DNA of 41,348 bases from Caldifarciminota bacterium (GCA_023128825.1 JAGMDF010000019.1:1-41348); one strand, 5' to 3'. Shown: positions 16,481-28,158, counted from the stretch's first letter. Translations and numbers: made by a program. Notes: generated by a model from the sequence alone, not told the origin.

Positions 16481-17707
16481 TTAAATTACGATCTCCTCGA
16501 TGACGAGGTCCTGCTCAGCGAAACGCTCGAATCTGAGCGCACGGGCGTCAATAGTCCTGTAGGAGCCGTGGACTACAAGCTCGGCCAGCGCCTGCCCGGC
16601 GGCTGGAGAGACCATTGCCCCGTGGCCTGACCATCCGCAGGCAAGGTAGAGACCTTCGTATGCCGGATGTGCCCCAAGGATGCCGTTGTGATCATCTCGC
16701 GTTATGCTGTAAAGTCCGCCCCACATGGATTTCACGTTGCAGTGCTCGGTGCCCGGGATGCGCTCCTGCATGTAGGGAGCTATCTCATCTTTATAGTAGG
16801 CAAGCGACGCATCCTGATCGAACCCCGACTTCTGTTCAGGATCGGCGCGGCCTATCTGCAGGTTGCCGGTCTCGTACTTGAAGTAGATGCCTCGGTCGAT
16901 GATTACCAGGGGGATGTGCTCATAGCCTGGGATATCGGGCAGGTTGGTAACAAACAGCTGCCGCTTGATGGGATCGACCGGAAGGTTCTCATCGTCGGGT
17001 AAACCGGAGGCGGCCAAAAGCTGCATTGACCAGGGACCGGCGGCAAGAATCACGCCTCCGGCACCTATTCGGCGCCCGTTGGAAAGCTGGACCCCCTTGA
17101 CTTTTCCAGACTCAAACTCGATGCGTTTTACCTCGGTGCGCAGGTGAACCTCGGCGCTTTCGGCAAACTCGCGCTGGGCACGCTCGGTATATCCCTTGGC
17201 CGCGGCAGAAGGGTCAAAGCTGCCGCAGTCAGGACCGTAAAGTCCGCCTGCAAAAGGCTGGAACCCTGCAAACTCTCGGATCTCAGGATCCATGTGATCT
17301 ACCCCCGCTTTAAGACCCGGAACCATGCGTTCAATCTCTTCAAGGGGGACAAGCTCGGCGCGAACACCTACCTCATCGAACGTCGGCTTGTAGGCTTTGA
17401 CCCGCTCCCACGGCTCAGGATAGAAGGTAAAGAGGTAGCCGTGCTTGTGAAAGCCTATGGGGATATCGAACTCTTTCTCGAAGGTGGAAAGAAACTTGAT
17501 CGAGCAGGTAGACATCTCCATGTTGATGCGAGAACCCCACAGATTTCGGAACGCACCTGCGGATTTGGCGGATGTTTCTTCGGCCAGGGCGTCGCCGCGC
17601 TCGAAAAGTGTCACGTTTCCCATAAATCCCTGAGCCTTAAGATTCCAGAGGATTGATGTTCCGATGATGCCTCCTCCAATAATCACGAGATCGTATGAGT
17701 CGCGCAA
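16481..17707 (-). CDS. FAD-dependent oxidoreductase, DAO family
   Basis: YDLVIIGGGIIGTSILWNLKAQG, SAGAFRNLWGSRIN, CGWSGHGAMVSPAAGQALAELV. Confidence 0.85.
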   Translation of the reverse strand: MRDSYDLVIIGGGIIGTSILWNLKAQGFMGNVTLFERGDALAEETSAKSAGAFRNLWGSRINMEMSTCSIKFLSTFEKEFDIPIGFHKHGYLFTFYPEPWERVKAYKPTFDEVGVRAELVPLEEIERMVPGLKAGVDHMDPEIREFAGFQPFAGGLYGPDCGSFDPSAAAKGYTERAQREFAESAEVHLRTEVKRIEFESGKVKGVQLSNGRRIGAGGVILAAGPWSMQLLAASGLPDDENLPVDPIKRQLFVTNLPDIPGYEHIPLVIIDRGIYFKYETGNLQIGRADPEQKSGFDQDASLAYYKDEIAPYMQERIPGTEHCNVKSMWGGLYSITRDDHNGILGAHPAYEGLYLACGWSGHGAMVSPAAGQALAELVVHGSYRTIDARALRFERFAEQDLVIEEIVI

Positions 17708-17805
17708 TTTGGCCTCCGATTTTTTAGCTGAGTCTATGTCTTCTTCCCTAGTTTGTCAAGTTATAGGGTATGTCATAAGCAGGTTGATTGCTAGTCTGTT
17801 CCGGG

Positions 17806-17833
17806 TTGACAGATAACAAATAAAGTCTATACT
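17806..17833 (+). promoter_or_regulatory. Sigma70-like promoter
   Basis: TTGACA-N16-TATACT, 27 nt before an AAAGGAGG-preceded ATG. Confidence 0.65.
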
Positions 17834-17860
17834 GGATTAAAACCAAAGGAGGATAGCATT

Positions 17861-18931
17861 ATGAAAAAAGCCTTCGCGTTGGCTCTTCTCGTCGCTGCCC
17901 TACCTATCGTAGCGCAGCCGGTTTTCACAGCCGACGATCTGCCGGACATCGGTTATGAGGCCACACTCATTCAGGACACCGTTAAGCCTATCATCGTGGA
18001 CGTGGGTACCACTGGTGGTCCTCAGACCTGGGATTTCTCCCGTGAGGTATTCGGAGATACTGTACCATTCGAAGTGCTTGAACCTGCAGATACCCCTGTA
18101 GCAGACTCCTTCCCTGATGCAGAGTTCGTTTATCACCTCGCCGGAGTACTTCAGGATACTATCAGGGGCGAGATGTGGCAATACTACGCCACAACATCAA
18201 CAGAGATGCTGATGGTTGGAGACTACATCGAATCATACCACCCCGTATTAGACAGCATAAAACTATACCATGATTACGATCCTGATCGAATCAACTCCGT
18301 CCTTCCTTTCCAGATGGGTGCAGAATGGCATGATTCCTTCTACACCGCCGACACCATCAGCCCACAGCTTCGCGTCATCATAGAACAATGGGGTAAGAGT
18401 CACAGTAAGGTGGACGCCTGGGGTACCGCAATCGTCCCCGCAGATACCTTTGATGAAGCCCTGCGCTACATAACCTATGATACGACCATCACCCTTTTGA
18501 CCTTCGGCGTACCCGGGGATACGGACATCGTCACCACCATCAACTACACCTGGGTTGCTGCCGATGTAGGACCGGTAACACGCATCTCCAGCCTGGAGGA
18601 TGAGATCGATCCCCAGTTCGATACAGCCGGCACTTACGTGGTACTTACAGAGAACAACCTCACCCCGGGCATCGAAGAGACAAAAATGACCGCTCCGCCA
18701 GAGATACGCATAAGGGACCAAAAGGTCTTCTTCCATACAGCCCAGGCCGGGGTTGTAGAGCTTGATCTTTACGATGCAGGGGGCAGAAAGGCCGCTTCTC
18801 TGTGTCATGGAATCCTACCCGCAGGAAAACACAGCTTGCCGCTGCCAGCAAACCTTACACGCGGCGTATACTTTGTGCGAATGAGAACATCCACTGAGAG
18901 CATGACAGGCAAGTTCGTGGTGCTTGACTAA
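17861..18931 (+). CDS. Secreted protein with C-terminal sorting-type/FlgD-like Ig domain
   Basis: Signal peptide MKKAFALALLVAALPIVAQP; C-terminus VELDLYDAGGRKAASL...LPAGKHSLPLPANLTRGVYFVRM...GKFVVLD, a type IX-like sorting pattern. Confidence 0.65.
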   Translation: MKKAFALALLVAALPIVAQPVFTADDLPDIGYEATLIQDTVKPIIVDVGTTGGPQTWDFSREVFGDTVPFEVLEPADTPVADSFPDAEFVYHLAGVLQDTIRGEMWQYYATTSTEMLMVGDYIESYHPVLDSIKLYHDYDPDRINSVLPFQMGAEWHDSFYTADTISPQLRVIIEQWGKSHSKVDAWGTAIVPADTFDEALRYITYDTTITLLTFGVPGDTDIVTTINYTWVAADVGPVTRISSLEDEIDPQFDTAGTYVVLTENNLTPGIEETKMTAPPEIRIRDQKVFFHTAQAGVVELDLYDAGGRKAASLCHGILPAGKHSLPLPANLTRGVYFVRMRTSTESMTGKFVVLD

Positions 18932-18951
18932 GCAAAAAGGATTAAAGCCAG

Positions 18952-18976
18952 AAGGCGGGGCAAGCCCCGCCTTTTT
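18952..18976 (+). terminator. Rho-independent terminator
   Basis: AAGGCGGGG-CAAG-CCCCGCCTTTTT just after the CDS ending at 18931. Confidence 0.85.
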
Positions 18977-19051
18977 ACTTGATGCACACCTATAGGAACC
19001 GGCGTAATACCTCAGTTCTCCAGGATGGCACCCCAATTGCTAACAAAGTCC

Positions 19052-20715
<1,664 letters not shown>

Positions 20716-20732
20716 GAAAGAGAATTAGCCCC

Positions 20733-21488
20733 GTGCTGATCGTATTCTTTTTGATTCTGCTGCGGTCAGCCCCATTTGAGATAGCGATGATTCTCGCAAG
20801 GCTACTTGTAAGGACGTATGCGGCATTTGTTCCGGCCGGCCGCTTTCAATTGTACAAAGCCGCTCAAAGGCTTGGAAGCCGACGATTCCGTGCAAAGGAT
20901 TATTTAGATCATGCGGCGTTCAATCTCGTCGTGATGGCACGCATGGGAACCGGGTTTTCACGCAGGCTAACCGAGAGGGTGTTGATTGAAGGCGAGGAGA
21001 GTATACGAAGACTTAAAGAGAGTAAGAAATCGGCCGTGGTTGCGACCTTCCACTACGGGCCGTGGGAACTTCTTGCCGAAACGTTCGCAAGAAAAGGTTA
21101 TCCGGTTGCAGCGCTCGTAGGCCGCCAAAGCATGCGTATCTTCGAGGGTTATCTTGCGGCCCTGCGGCGCAGGGCGGGCCTTAGAACCATAACCGACCTG
21201 AACACGGCATCACGCGTTCTTCGGAACGGTATGTTCCTTGCCGTACTTCTGGACAAGACCCGCCGCGCGAAAACCCAGGCTTGGGGATTGCCTTATTCGG
21301 ACTATAATGTATCCGTGATACCACAGCGGCTCGCAAAAAAGACAGGCTCCAGCCTGATCCCTGTGATGTGTCGTTTCCGCAACCGAAGGCTCGAGGTAAC
21401 TATAGGCTCTCCTACCAAAGACCTTCGTGAGTTCTTTATGCCCTTCTTTCAAGAAGCCCCGTTCGAGTGGCTCGTATGGGGGGAATGA
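20733..21488 (+). CDS. Lipid A biosynthesis acyltransferase (LpxL/HtrB-like)
   Basis: ATFHYGPWELLAETFARKGYPVAALVGRQ; LDKTRRAKTQAWGLP; precedes lpt genes. Confidence 0.7.
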   Translation: MLIVFFLILLRSAPFEIAMILARLLVRTYAAFVPAGRFQLYKAAQRLGSRRFRAKDYLDHAAFNLVVMARMGTGFSRRLTERVLIEGEESIRRLKESKKSAVVATFHYGPWELLAETFARKGYPVAALVGRQSMRIFEGYLAALRRRAGLRTITDLNTASRVLRNGMFLAVLLDKTRRAKTQAWGLPYSDYNVSVIPQRLAKKTGSSLIPVMCRFRNRRLEVTIGSPTKDLREFFMPFFQEAPFEWLVWGE

Positions 21489-22036
21489 TGCGGAAGATAC
21501 TCTGGTCATTCTTCTGGATGTTTGGCTGCGTATTGCTTCTGGGGTCCTGTTCCGGGGAGGAACGGGAAAAGGTCACCGAAGAAGAACTGCCGAGCCAGAT
21601 CGTCGACAACTTCCAGATGCAGGAATCCAAAAGCGGCAAGGCGCTTTATTTCCTTCAAGGCCGCCGCGCGTTCTACTACGATAAGCGAAACAAAATCGTG
21701 GTGCTTGATCCGCACATCACCTTCTACGGACGCGGTAAAGAAGTAACCTCGGTGGTTGTATGCGACTCGGGCGTGATATCGAACCGTACCAGTGATCTTG
21801 TAGCTTATGGACACGTCGTTGTAACAACATCAGACAGCACGATACTCCAGACCGATTCCCTGGCCTGGTTCAACCGCCGAGCCAAGATAGAAACCGACGC
21901 AGAGGTAACTATCGCATCAGGAGAAGGAACCATCAAGGGCAAGGGTTTGATCTCCGACGCCGACTTAAACAGAATAGAGATCAAGGAGGAGGTCTCAGGA
22001 ACCACCCCATTCTCGATAGATGAGGAGAGTGAATGA
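21488..22036 (+). CDS. lptC: LptC-like LPS export lipoprotein
   Basis: MRKILWSFFWMFGCVLLLGSCSGEE lipobox; OstA-like beta repeats; position upstream of lptA/lptB. Confidence 0.65.
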   Translation: MRKILWSFFWMFGCVLLLGSCSGEEREKVTEEELPSQIVDNFQMQESKSGKALYFLQGRRAFYYDKRNKIVVLDPHITFYGRGKEVTSVVVCDSGVISNRTSDLVAYGHVVVTTSDSTILQTDSLAWFNRRAKIETDAEVTIASGEGTIKGKGLISDADLNRIEIKEEVSGTTPFSIDEESE

Positions 22037-22935
22037 TTTTGCTTTCTCTCATTATTTGCTCCGGACTCCAATACACGGCGGACAAGATGGAGAACCTGCG
22101 AGAGGGTGCGGGCAGAACGACACACCTTATCGGCAACGTGCATCTTTATGAAGAAAAACTCGATATCCGGGGCGCCGAGGCGTGGTTCAAGCCTGCAGAA
22201 GAGAGTTTCATAGTATACGACTCGCTGCGCATAAAGGCGCAGGATGCGGATATCACCGCGGACTCGCTGTGGTTTGAGACCGGGAACCGCATCTCGCATC
22301 TTTACCGCAGGGTCATCGTAAAAAGAGGGAACACGGAGATAAGAGCCCCCGAGATCACGATATACCACCGTACCCGAACCGCAAAGATCCCATACGGTGC
22401 CCAGATACGGGACCTAAAGGAGGAGATCCTGGTAACAGGGGACGCGGTCTCCTACAGCCTGGAGGATGATAAGGGTACCATAGAACGCAACCCACGCCTG
22501 AGGGAGGATCGAGACTCATCGAATTTTCAGATCACAAGCAAGCGCATGCACATTGATCAAGGCAATAAATCGGCAAGCGCGGCAGAGAACGTACGTATAG
22601 TTACCGAGGATGCGAACGTCTACTGCGACACACTCATTCTATTCTATGAGCAGGATTTTGGGCATGCGTTCGGGAACACGGCAATAGAAAGCCCGGAGGG
22701 CAGAATCGAGGCTGACTCGGCCAATTTCTGGCTTACCGGACGCAACCTTGAGGAGATATTCCTTTACCCGGATGTCGTAACCCGTCACCGCACCGAAGGA
22801 GAGGACTCGGTGGTAATCCGCTCACCCTATCTGACCATCGATCTTTCGAAAAAGAACGCTGAAACCCTGATCTTTACTGGAGGAACACGTGGCACCTACT
22901 TCTGGCGAGAATCAGAAGCCCGAGCCGAAGAGTAA
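22033..22935 (+). CDS. lptA: OstA/LptA-like periplasmic LPS transport protein
   Basis: YTADKMENLREGAGRTTHLIGNVHLYEEKLDIRGAEAWF; repeated AD.A.. patterns; position. Confidence 0.65.
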   Translation: MILLSLIICSGLQYTADKMENLREGAGRTTHLIGNVHLYEEKLDIRGAEAWFKPAEESFIVYDSLRIKAQDADITADSLWFETGNRISHLYRRVIVKRGNTEIRAPEITIYHRTRTAKIPYGAQIRDLKEEILVTGDAVSYSLEDDKGTIERNPRLREDRDSSNFQITSKRMHIDQGNKSASAAENVRIVTEDANVYCDTLILFYEQDFGHAFGNTAIESPEGRIEADSANFWLTGRNLEEIFLYPDVVTRHRTEGEDSVVIRSPYLTIDLSKKNAETLIFTGGTRGTYFWRESEARAEE

Positions 22936-23680
22936 GAAACCCGAGACCAGAACCAACTCAAGCGTCTTACGAGCAGAAGGTCTGCGCAAGGAGTTTGGCA
23001 AGCGGGCGGTTGTGCAGGACGTATCTTTACAGCTTCGTCAGGGTGAGGTTGTAGGTCTTCTGGGTCCCAACGGCGCGGGCAAAACCACGACCTTCTCGAT
23101 GATCATCGGATTCCTGCAGCCTACGGCAGGGGAAATAACGATAGACGGAAAGCGTATCAACGACCTGCCTATCTTCCGCCGTGCCCGCATGGGAATAGGT
23201 TACCTCTCACAGGAAGCATCCATCTTCCGCAAGTTAAGCGTTGAGGATAACATAAAAGCCGTTCTTGAGCTAAGAGGCTACTCCAAGGAAGAGATCGTGG
23301 AACGCACAGAGACCCTCTTAAAGAAGTTCGAGATCGGGAACCTGCGGCGGTCGAAGGGGAATACCCTCTCAGGAGGAGAAAGACGCAGGGTTGAGATAGC
23401 CCGCGCGCTCGCCACCCAACCCAAGTTCCTCCTGCTTGACGAACCATTCACCGGTATCGACCCGATAGTACGAGGTGAGATACAGAAGATAATCCTCCTT
23501 TTGAAGAAAGAGGACATCGGGATACTCGTAACCGACCATAACGTGCGAGAGACCTTTGAGATCACCGATCGTACCTATCTTATGTACGACTCACGCATCC
23601 TTGTATCAGGTACGCCTCACGAGCTTGTCGCAAACAAGAAGGTGCGCGAGGTCTACCTGGGTAAAAAATTCAAGATATGA
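22889..23680 (+). CDS. lptB: LPS export ABC transporter ATPase
   Basis: GLLGPNGAGKTTTFSMIIGFLQPTAGEI, FRKLSVEDNIKAVLE, LSGGERRRVEIARALA, FLLLDEPFTGIDPI. Confidence 0.93.
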   Translation: MAPTSGENQKPEPKSKKPETRTNSSVLRAEGLRKEFGKRAVVQDVSLQLRQGEVVGLLGPNGAGKTTTFSMIIGFLQPTAGEITIDGKRINDLPIFRRARMGIGYLSQEASIFRKLSVEDNIKAVLELRGYSKEEIVERTETLLKKFEIGNLRRSKGNTLSGGERRRVEIARALATQPKFLLLDEPFTGIDPIVRGEIQKIILLLKKEDIGILVTDHNVRETFEITDRTYLMYDSRILVSGTPHELVANKKVREVYLGKKFKI

Positions 23681-25038
23681 GACCCACGCCACCTTACGGA
23701 ACACAGCGCCTTGAGACCTCGCTTCGACCTGAACTTGCCCTGCACCTTACTCCCCAGATGCGTCTGCGGCTTGAGATACTTCAGGCCAATATACTCTCCC
23801 TCGAGGAGATGCTTTCGCTTGAACTGCAACAGAACCCTGCTCTTGAGTTGATTGAAGGAGAACCGGAAGCGGAGGAAGAGAGGGCTTCGGAAGAGTTCTC
23901 AGTTGACGACTTCTATCCCCACAACCCTGGTGCCGATTACGAGGAAGCCGAGAAAAGACCTGAGCCGGGATCACAGTGCACGGATCGTTCACCCCTTGAG
24001 GAACATATGATGTTAGCCATCACCCAGGAGTTCTCAGGATGCGAGACGGATTACCGCATCGCCCGCTACATACTTGAAGGTCTTGACGAGGATGGATTCC
24101 TGCACGAGGAATCAAATTCCATGGCTCAGGCTCTTGGCACAACCGAAGAAGAGGTGGAACGAGTAAGACGACGTATCCAGTTCCTGGAACCGGTTGGAAT
24201 AGCCTCCCGCGACATTCCTGAAGCGCTTTTGGTACAGCTCGAAACCCTTGGGTATAACGAAGAATCTACGGAGATACGCATCATCAAAGAAGGCTTCGAT
24301 GCCCTGCTCCAGAAAAGAATCACATCACTTGCGAAGATTCTGAGACTTCCAACCGAAGTAATTGCTGAGGCCTTTGAAACGATCTCCAGGCTTGACCCGA
24401 AACCGGGGCGCAACTTCCGCGAGATAGTATGCCGTTCCGTTCAGCCGGATATAACGATTCGTTACCGTGAAGGTAGGCTGGAGGTGGCTGTAAACGAGAG
24501 CCCTTTGCCCGGCTTGAGACTTTCGGCAAAGTTCAAGGAGATTCTTAGGAATCCAAAGAGATTCTCCAGCGAGGAGGTCGAGTTCGCCAGGCGAAAACTT
24601 GAAAGCGCGCAACTCTTTATCAAGGGAATCCTGCAGCGCCGCGACACCCTGCACCGTCTGGCTCAAAACGTGCTCCTCAGCAACTACGACTTCTTCAGCG
24701 GACGAACCAGTCAATCAACACCACTCCTTATGAAGAACATGGCCGATGAGTTAGGACTGCATGCTTCAACGATCTCACGCGCGGTACGTGACAAGTATAT
24801 TGAAACCCCGGTAGGTATATTCCCCCTGAGATCGTTTTTTGCGAAAGGCAAACAAAATCCTCTGCGCTCAAAACTTTCAGCAATCATAGCATCTGAAAAC
24901 AAGGATAACCCTTTGACAGACGAACAGATTGCCGAGCAACTGACCCGGATGGGGCTAAAGATCTCACGTCGCACTGTTGCAAAGCACCGGCTCAAGCTGA
25001 ATATCCCGGACCGTTTCCAGCGCAAAGCGCTGGGGTAG
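23677..25038 (+). CDS. rpoN: RNA polymerase sigma-54 factor
   Basis: LALHLTPQMRLRLEILQANILSLEEML, MADELGLHASTISRAVRDKYIETPVGIFPLRSFF, RpoN box ISRRTVAKHRLKLNIP. Confidence 0.95.
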   Translation: MRPTPPYGTQRLETSLRPELALHLTPQMRLRLEILQANILSLEEMLSLELQQNPALELIEGEPEAEEERASEEFSVDDFYPHNPGADYEEAEKRPEPGSQCTDRSPLEEHMMLAITQEFSGCETDYRIARYILEGLDEDGFLHEESNSMAQALGTTEEEVERVRRRIQFLEPVGIASRDIPEALLVQLETLGYNEESTEIRIIKEGFDALLQKRITSLAKILRLPTEVIAEAFETISRLDPKPGRNFREIVCRSVQPDITIRYREGRLEVAVNESPLPGLRLSAKFKEILRNPKRFSSEEVEFARRKLESAQLFIKGILQRRDTLHRLAQNVLLSNYDFFSGRTSQSTPLLMKNMADELGLHASTISRAVRDKYIETPVGIFPLRSFFAKGKQNPLRSKLSAIIASENKDNPLTDEQIAEQLTRMGLKISRRTVAKHRLKLNIPDRFQRKALG

Positions 25039-25151
25039 TGAATCGGGCGAACGCTCCCTTGCCCCATCGTGACGTAGTTCAGCCGAGAAAAAAGGCAGAG
25101 GCTACTCGAACCTCTATAAATTGGCGTAGGACTGATTTTTGCCTTTAGGGC

Positions 25152-25179
25152 TTGACAAGGTTGCATAGCTGAGTATTTT
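25152..25179 (+). promoter_or_regulatory. Sigma70-like promoter of the Type IIG-like gene
   Basis: TTGACA-N16-TATTTT, 19 nt before ATG 25199. Confidence 0.45.
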
Positions 25180-25198
25180 ATACTTGGAAGTGAAATAG

Positions 25199-28006
25199 AT
25201 GGCCAAAAAAAATCCAAACTTGGTTGAGCTTGATCAACTCAAGGAATACCTGCTTAACCCAGGTAAAGAGAAGGCCAAAGATTATTTGGCATTCCCGCTG
25301 TTCAAGAAATTGTTTGGCAGCAAGTTCAAAAAGGAAACGGATGCTGCCCGTGCGGACATCTATATTCAAGGGCAATTGCTGGTCGAACTAAAATCCGATT
25401 CCCGCGACTACATCGCAGGTTTCTACCAGGCGCTCCATTACGCGAAGCTAGGGTTATCTTTCTCTGCCATCTGTGTTATAGCACAGAAGTTCATCGCGTT
25501 GTGGAAGGTGAACAAAATCCCCGACCACGCAAAGCGCCTATCGGCAAAAGCGGATGCGACCATGCCTCCGAATGCCATCGGTGCCCTAAATGCTAGACGA
25601 ACGACAAAGGCACAGTCCATCGAAATTCTCAATGCTGCAGTATTCAAGTTGGTTCCGGCAGACTTTGAAGGATTATTTAAGAGGGATTTCGACACGGCGC
25701 TCCCCGAGTTCGTTCAAGTGCTTAAAAACCTGGAGGCAAAGCGTATTCAGATCGATACGCACAACTTCATTGACAGTATTAAACAGCTTGAAAGATTCTT
25801 CGAAGATCCCTTGGATGCTGTCCACTGCTTCTACGCTATTGTCGGTTTCTGGGATGTCACATCAACTGTTGCCACTGATGCGTCAGGTGAGCTTTTCTTG
25901 ATTGGAAAGAGGGGGTCAAAGGTCAGCGAGAAATTGAAAATCAAGCCTCGTCTCCATGAGGAGTTCAAAAAATTTGTTGAGAGCCGTTACGTCTTCACAA
26001 ATGAAGGTTCTGGTCTGACAGTTGATTATTATTTCAGTCGGTTTGACGAAGTCATTACCCGCATCAAACCCGAATATGCCAGGCAGCATGGCATATTTTT
26101 TACCGACAATAATCTCAGTAAGTTCGCTCTCTGGTTCGTGCACGAGTTTTTCGAGAAGAGATTGAGCGATAGGTATATCGTTCTCGACCCCGCGGGCGGC
26201 TCAGGAAATTTGGTAACAAGTTGGAAGGGACACCTGAAACATAAGGTTATCTCAGAGTTGGAGCCCGACTTGCTCAAAACCATTGAGCGCCGGATGAAGC
26301 TCGACCCTGAGCAGATCGAAGGTGGTTTTACCATCATTCCGAAAACGAACGAAAATAAGGGTTTGAACTTCTTAGACAAATCCGCAGAGCAATATGTGAA
26401 ACGTCTTTTGGCGGAACTAAGAGACAAGGATATTAAGTTCGACAAGCCGATTGCTTTTCTTCTCAATCCTCCATACAAAAATACCGACGAAAGTGAAGCA
26501 TTCCGTACCAAAGTAGGCACAGTCTATCAAATTCACCCTTCCATTCTGGAATTGACCGGCCATGATGCAGGCAGGGAGCGTTACCTGGCTTTTCTTGGGC
26601 AAATCATCAATATTGCGCGACTGCAAATGGGTGACTTGCAATTAACGGAGTTGAAACCTGAGGACATTCACCTTCCTGCACCACAAGGTAAGAAGAAAAA
26701 GGTGACTCCGCTGATTCTCATCTTCACCCCGACATCGTGGCTGATCCCGCGACCGACCTACGTCCCGTTTAGAGAAATTTTCGACGCCTTTTTCAAATAC
26801 GAGATGGGGTTCATCTTCCTGGGGAATGAGTTTTTCAAAATTAAAGGGCGCTTCCCTATTTCTTTTACCATTTGGAGCTACCACTACAAGATAGGGGGAA
26901 ACAAGAATAACGTAATTGTAAAAGACCTGACTCATTTGACGAATTCCGATTTGGAGGTCAATTGGAATTTGCCGATAGAAACCATTTCAAAGAAACTGAA
27001 AAGCCTTGTCAAAGCAGCAAAGGACGTTCTGTTCAATAACACTCGTGGGGACATCAGAAATCTTCTTCCAAAGCTTGCGGACAAATCAGGCAAACTTATT
27101 ACCCAGCCTCGCTATGATTACAGCGTTGCGAAGAAAGATACTGAAATAGGAAAATTAGTGAGTGGTTTTCCGATAAAAGATGAAAAGAACCATTTCGAGT
27201 TGATGCGGAAATGTGGAGATGCACTTGGAGAGTTTGTCGGATTCATGGATGATAATACTCCAGTAAGGGTGAAACAGGACAGTTGTTCGAGAATGTCGAA
27301 TAAAGGGAACAGAGCATGGTTTCGATTAGACCTTGATTTCAAGGGCATGAATAAAACACGGATTCAAGCAGGTTGTCCAGATAATAGAGGTTATTGTGCA
27401 TACGATCTCAATTCCGCTAAGACTACGTTTTTATGGTTTGCAATGACCAAAGTTTTGAATGGACGGTACCCAGTGTGGGTGAACCAATTTGACATTTGGG
27501 CGCCAAACATACCACAGCAAAAGGAAAAACAATTCTATTCCCTCTGTTTCGCGTTCGGTTTGGCAGAGAACCGATGCGTCGTGACAAAGTTCGAGAAAGA
27601 TAATCCCGTAGAAGGCGCACCTGAAGTGTTCGTTGACAATCCGCTATGCCCGACCAATCCAGAATCCTTCTGGTCAACAACGCTCGACCGCGAAATCGTA
27701 GCCAGGCCTAAGTTGGCCCGCGAGTTAGTCGGGCTTGTCAAAGAACTCTATAAAAAATGGAATCAGAAGTACTGCAAGGGGCAAATCCTGTACAGCGTCG
27801 GGCTGCAAGACGAACCTTATTTCAAGTATTTCGACTATAAGGATTTCCTCACACCGTATTCAGGGCTTATCCAAATAAAAAAGTATGCAGAACTAAAAAA
27901 TCTCGAAGACCTGCTGAATCTCTTTGAAAAGATTTCTGCAAAGACCAAAGAAGTTCGAGAAGAGATTTACAGGCTATTGACGGAGGAGTTCGCGTATTTT
28001 GAATAG
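25199..28006 (+). CDS. Type IIG-like restriction-modification protein (PD-(D/E)XK-like N-terminus plus N6-adenine methylase)
   Basis: ARADIYIQGQLLVELKSD (D..ExK); DPAGGSGN; FLLNPPYKNTDE; stand-alone 935 aa. Confidence 0.75.
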   Translation: MAKKNPNLVELDQLKEYLLNPGKEKAKDYLAFPLFKKLFGSKFKKETDAARADIYIQGQLLVELKSDSRDYIAGFYQALHYAKLGLSFSAICVIAQKFIALWKVNKIPDHAKRLSAKADATMPPNAIGALNARRTTKAQSIEILNAAVFKLVPADFEGLFKRDFDTALPEFVQVLKNLEAKRIQIDTHNFIDSIKQLERFFEDPLDAVHCFYAIVGFWDVTSTVATDASGELFLIGKRGSKVSEKLKIKPRLHEEFKKFVESRYVFTNEGSGLTVDYYFSRFDEVITRIKPEYARQHGIFFTDNNLSKFALWFVHEFFEKRLSDRYIVLDPAGGSGNLVTSWKGHLKHKVISELEPDLLKTIERRMKLDPEQIEGGFTIIPKTNENKGLNFLDKSAEQYVKRLLAELRDKDIKFDKPIAFLLNPPYKNTDESEAFRTKVGTVYQIHPSILELTGHDAGRERYLAFLGQIINIARLQMGDLQLTELKPEDIHLPAPQGKKKKVTPLILIFTPTSWLIPRPTYVPFREIFDAFFKYEMGFIFLGNEFFKIKGRFPISFTIWSYHYKIGGNKNNVIVKDLTHLTNSDLEVNWNLPIETISKKLKSLVKAAKDVLFNNTRGDIRNLLPKLADKSGKLITQPRYDYSVAKKDTEIGKLVSGFPIKDEKNHFELMRKCGDALGEFVGFMDDNTPVRVKQDSCSRMSNKGNRAWFRLDLDFKGMNKTRIQAGCPDNRGYCAYDLNSAKTTFLWFAMTKVLNGRYPVWVNQFDIWAPNIPQQKEKQFYSLCFAFGLAENRCVVTKFEKDNPVEGAPEVFVDNPLCPTNPESFWSTTLDREIVARPKLARELVGLVKELYKKWNQKYCKGQILYSVGLQDEPYFKYFDYKDFLTPYSGLIQIKKYAELKNLEDLLNLFEKISAKTKEVREEIYRLLTEEFAYFE

Positions 28007-28035
28007 GCCCTGTCCAGCTTTTGGGTAGTTTCTGT

Positions 28036-28079
28036 CCATCTTTTGTCCACCTTTTGACCACCTTTTGACCACCTTTTGA
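28036..28079 (+). repeat. 11-bp tandem repeats: CCATCTTTTGT then 3x CCACCTTTTGA
   Basis: Direct reading; begins 30 nt after the RM gene stop. Confidence 0.85.
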
Positions 28080-28125
28080 CCAGCTTATTTTTTACCCCGG
28101 ACGTCTGTGTATTCTGCGTGTCGGG

Positions 28126-28153
28126 TTGACTAAAATGTAAGGGAAAGTAGAAT
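28126..28153 (+). promoter_or_regulatory. Sigma70-like promoter, leaderless arrangement
   Basis: TTGACT-N16-TAGAAT with ATG 28159 only 5 nt after the -10. Confidence 0.55.
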
Positions 28154-28158
28154 CCGTC

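Noticed and set aside
17144-17656. 170-aa plus-strand ORF
   Set aside because: Antisense to the DAO-family oxidase; no family-like motifs.
18263-18808. 181-aa minus-strand ORF
   Set aside because: Antisense to the secreted protein gene with good signal peptide, promoter and terminator.
25178-25183. TATACT as -10 of the Type IIG-like gene
   Set aside because: Would sit about 20 bp from TTGACA; TATTTT at 25174-25179 gives the 16-bp spacing seen elsewhere.
28036-28079. CRISPR-like array
   Set aside because: 11-bp contiguous repeats with no spacers; no cas genes in the window.
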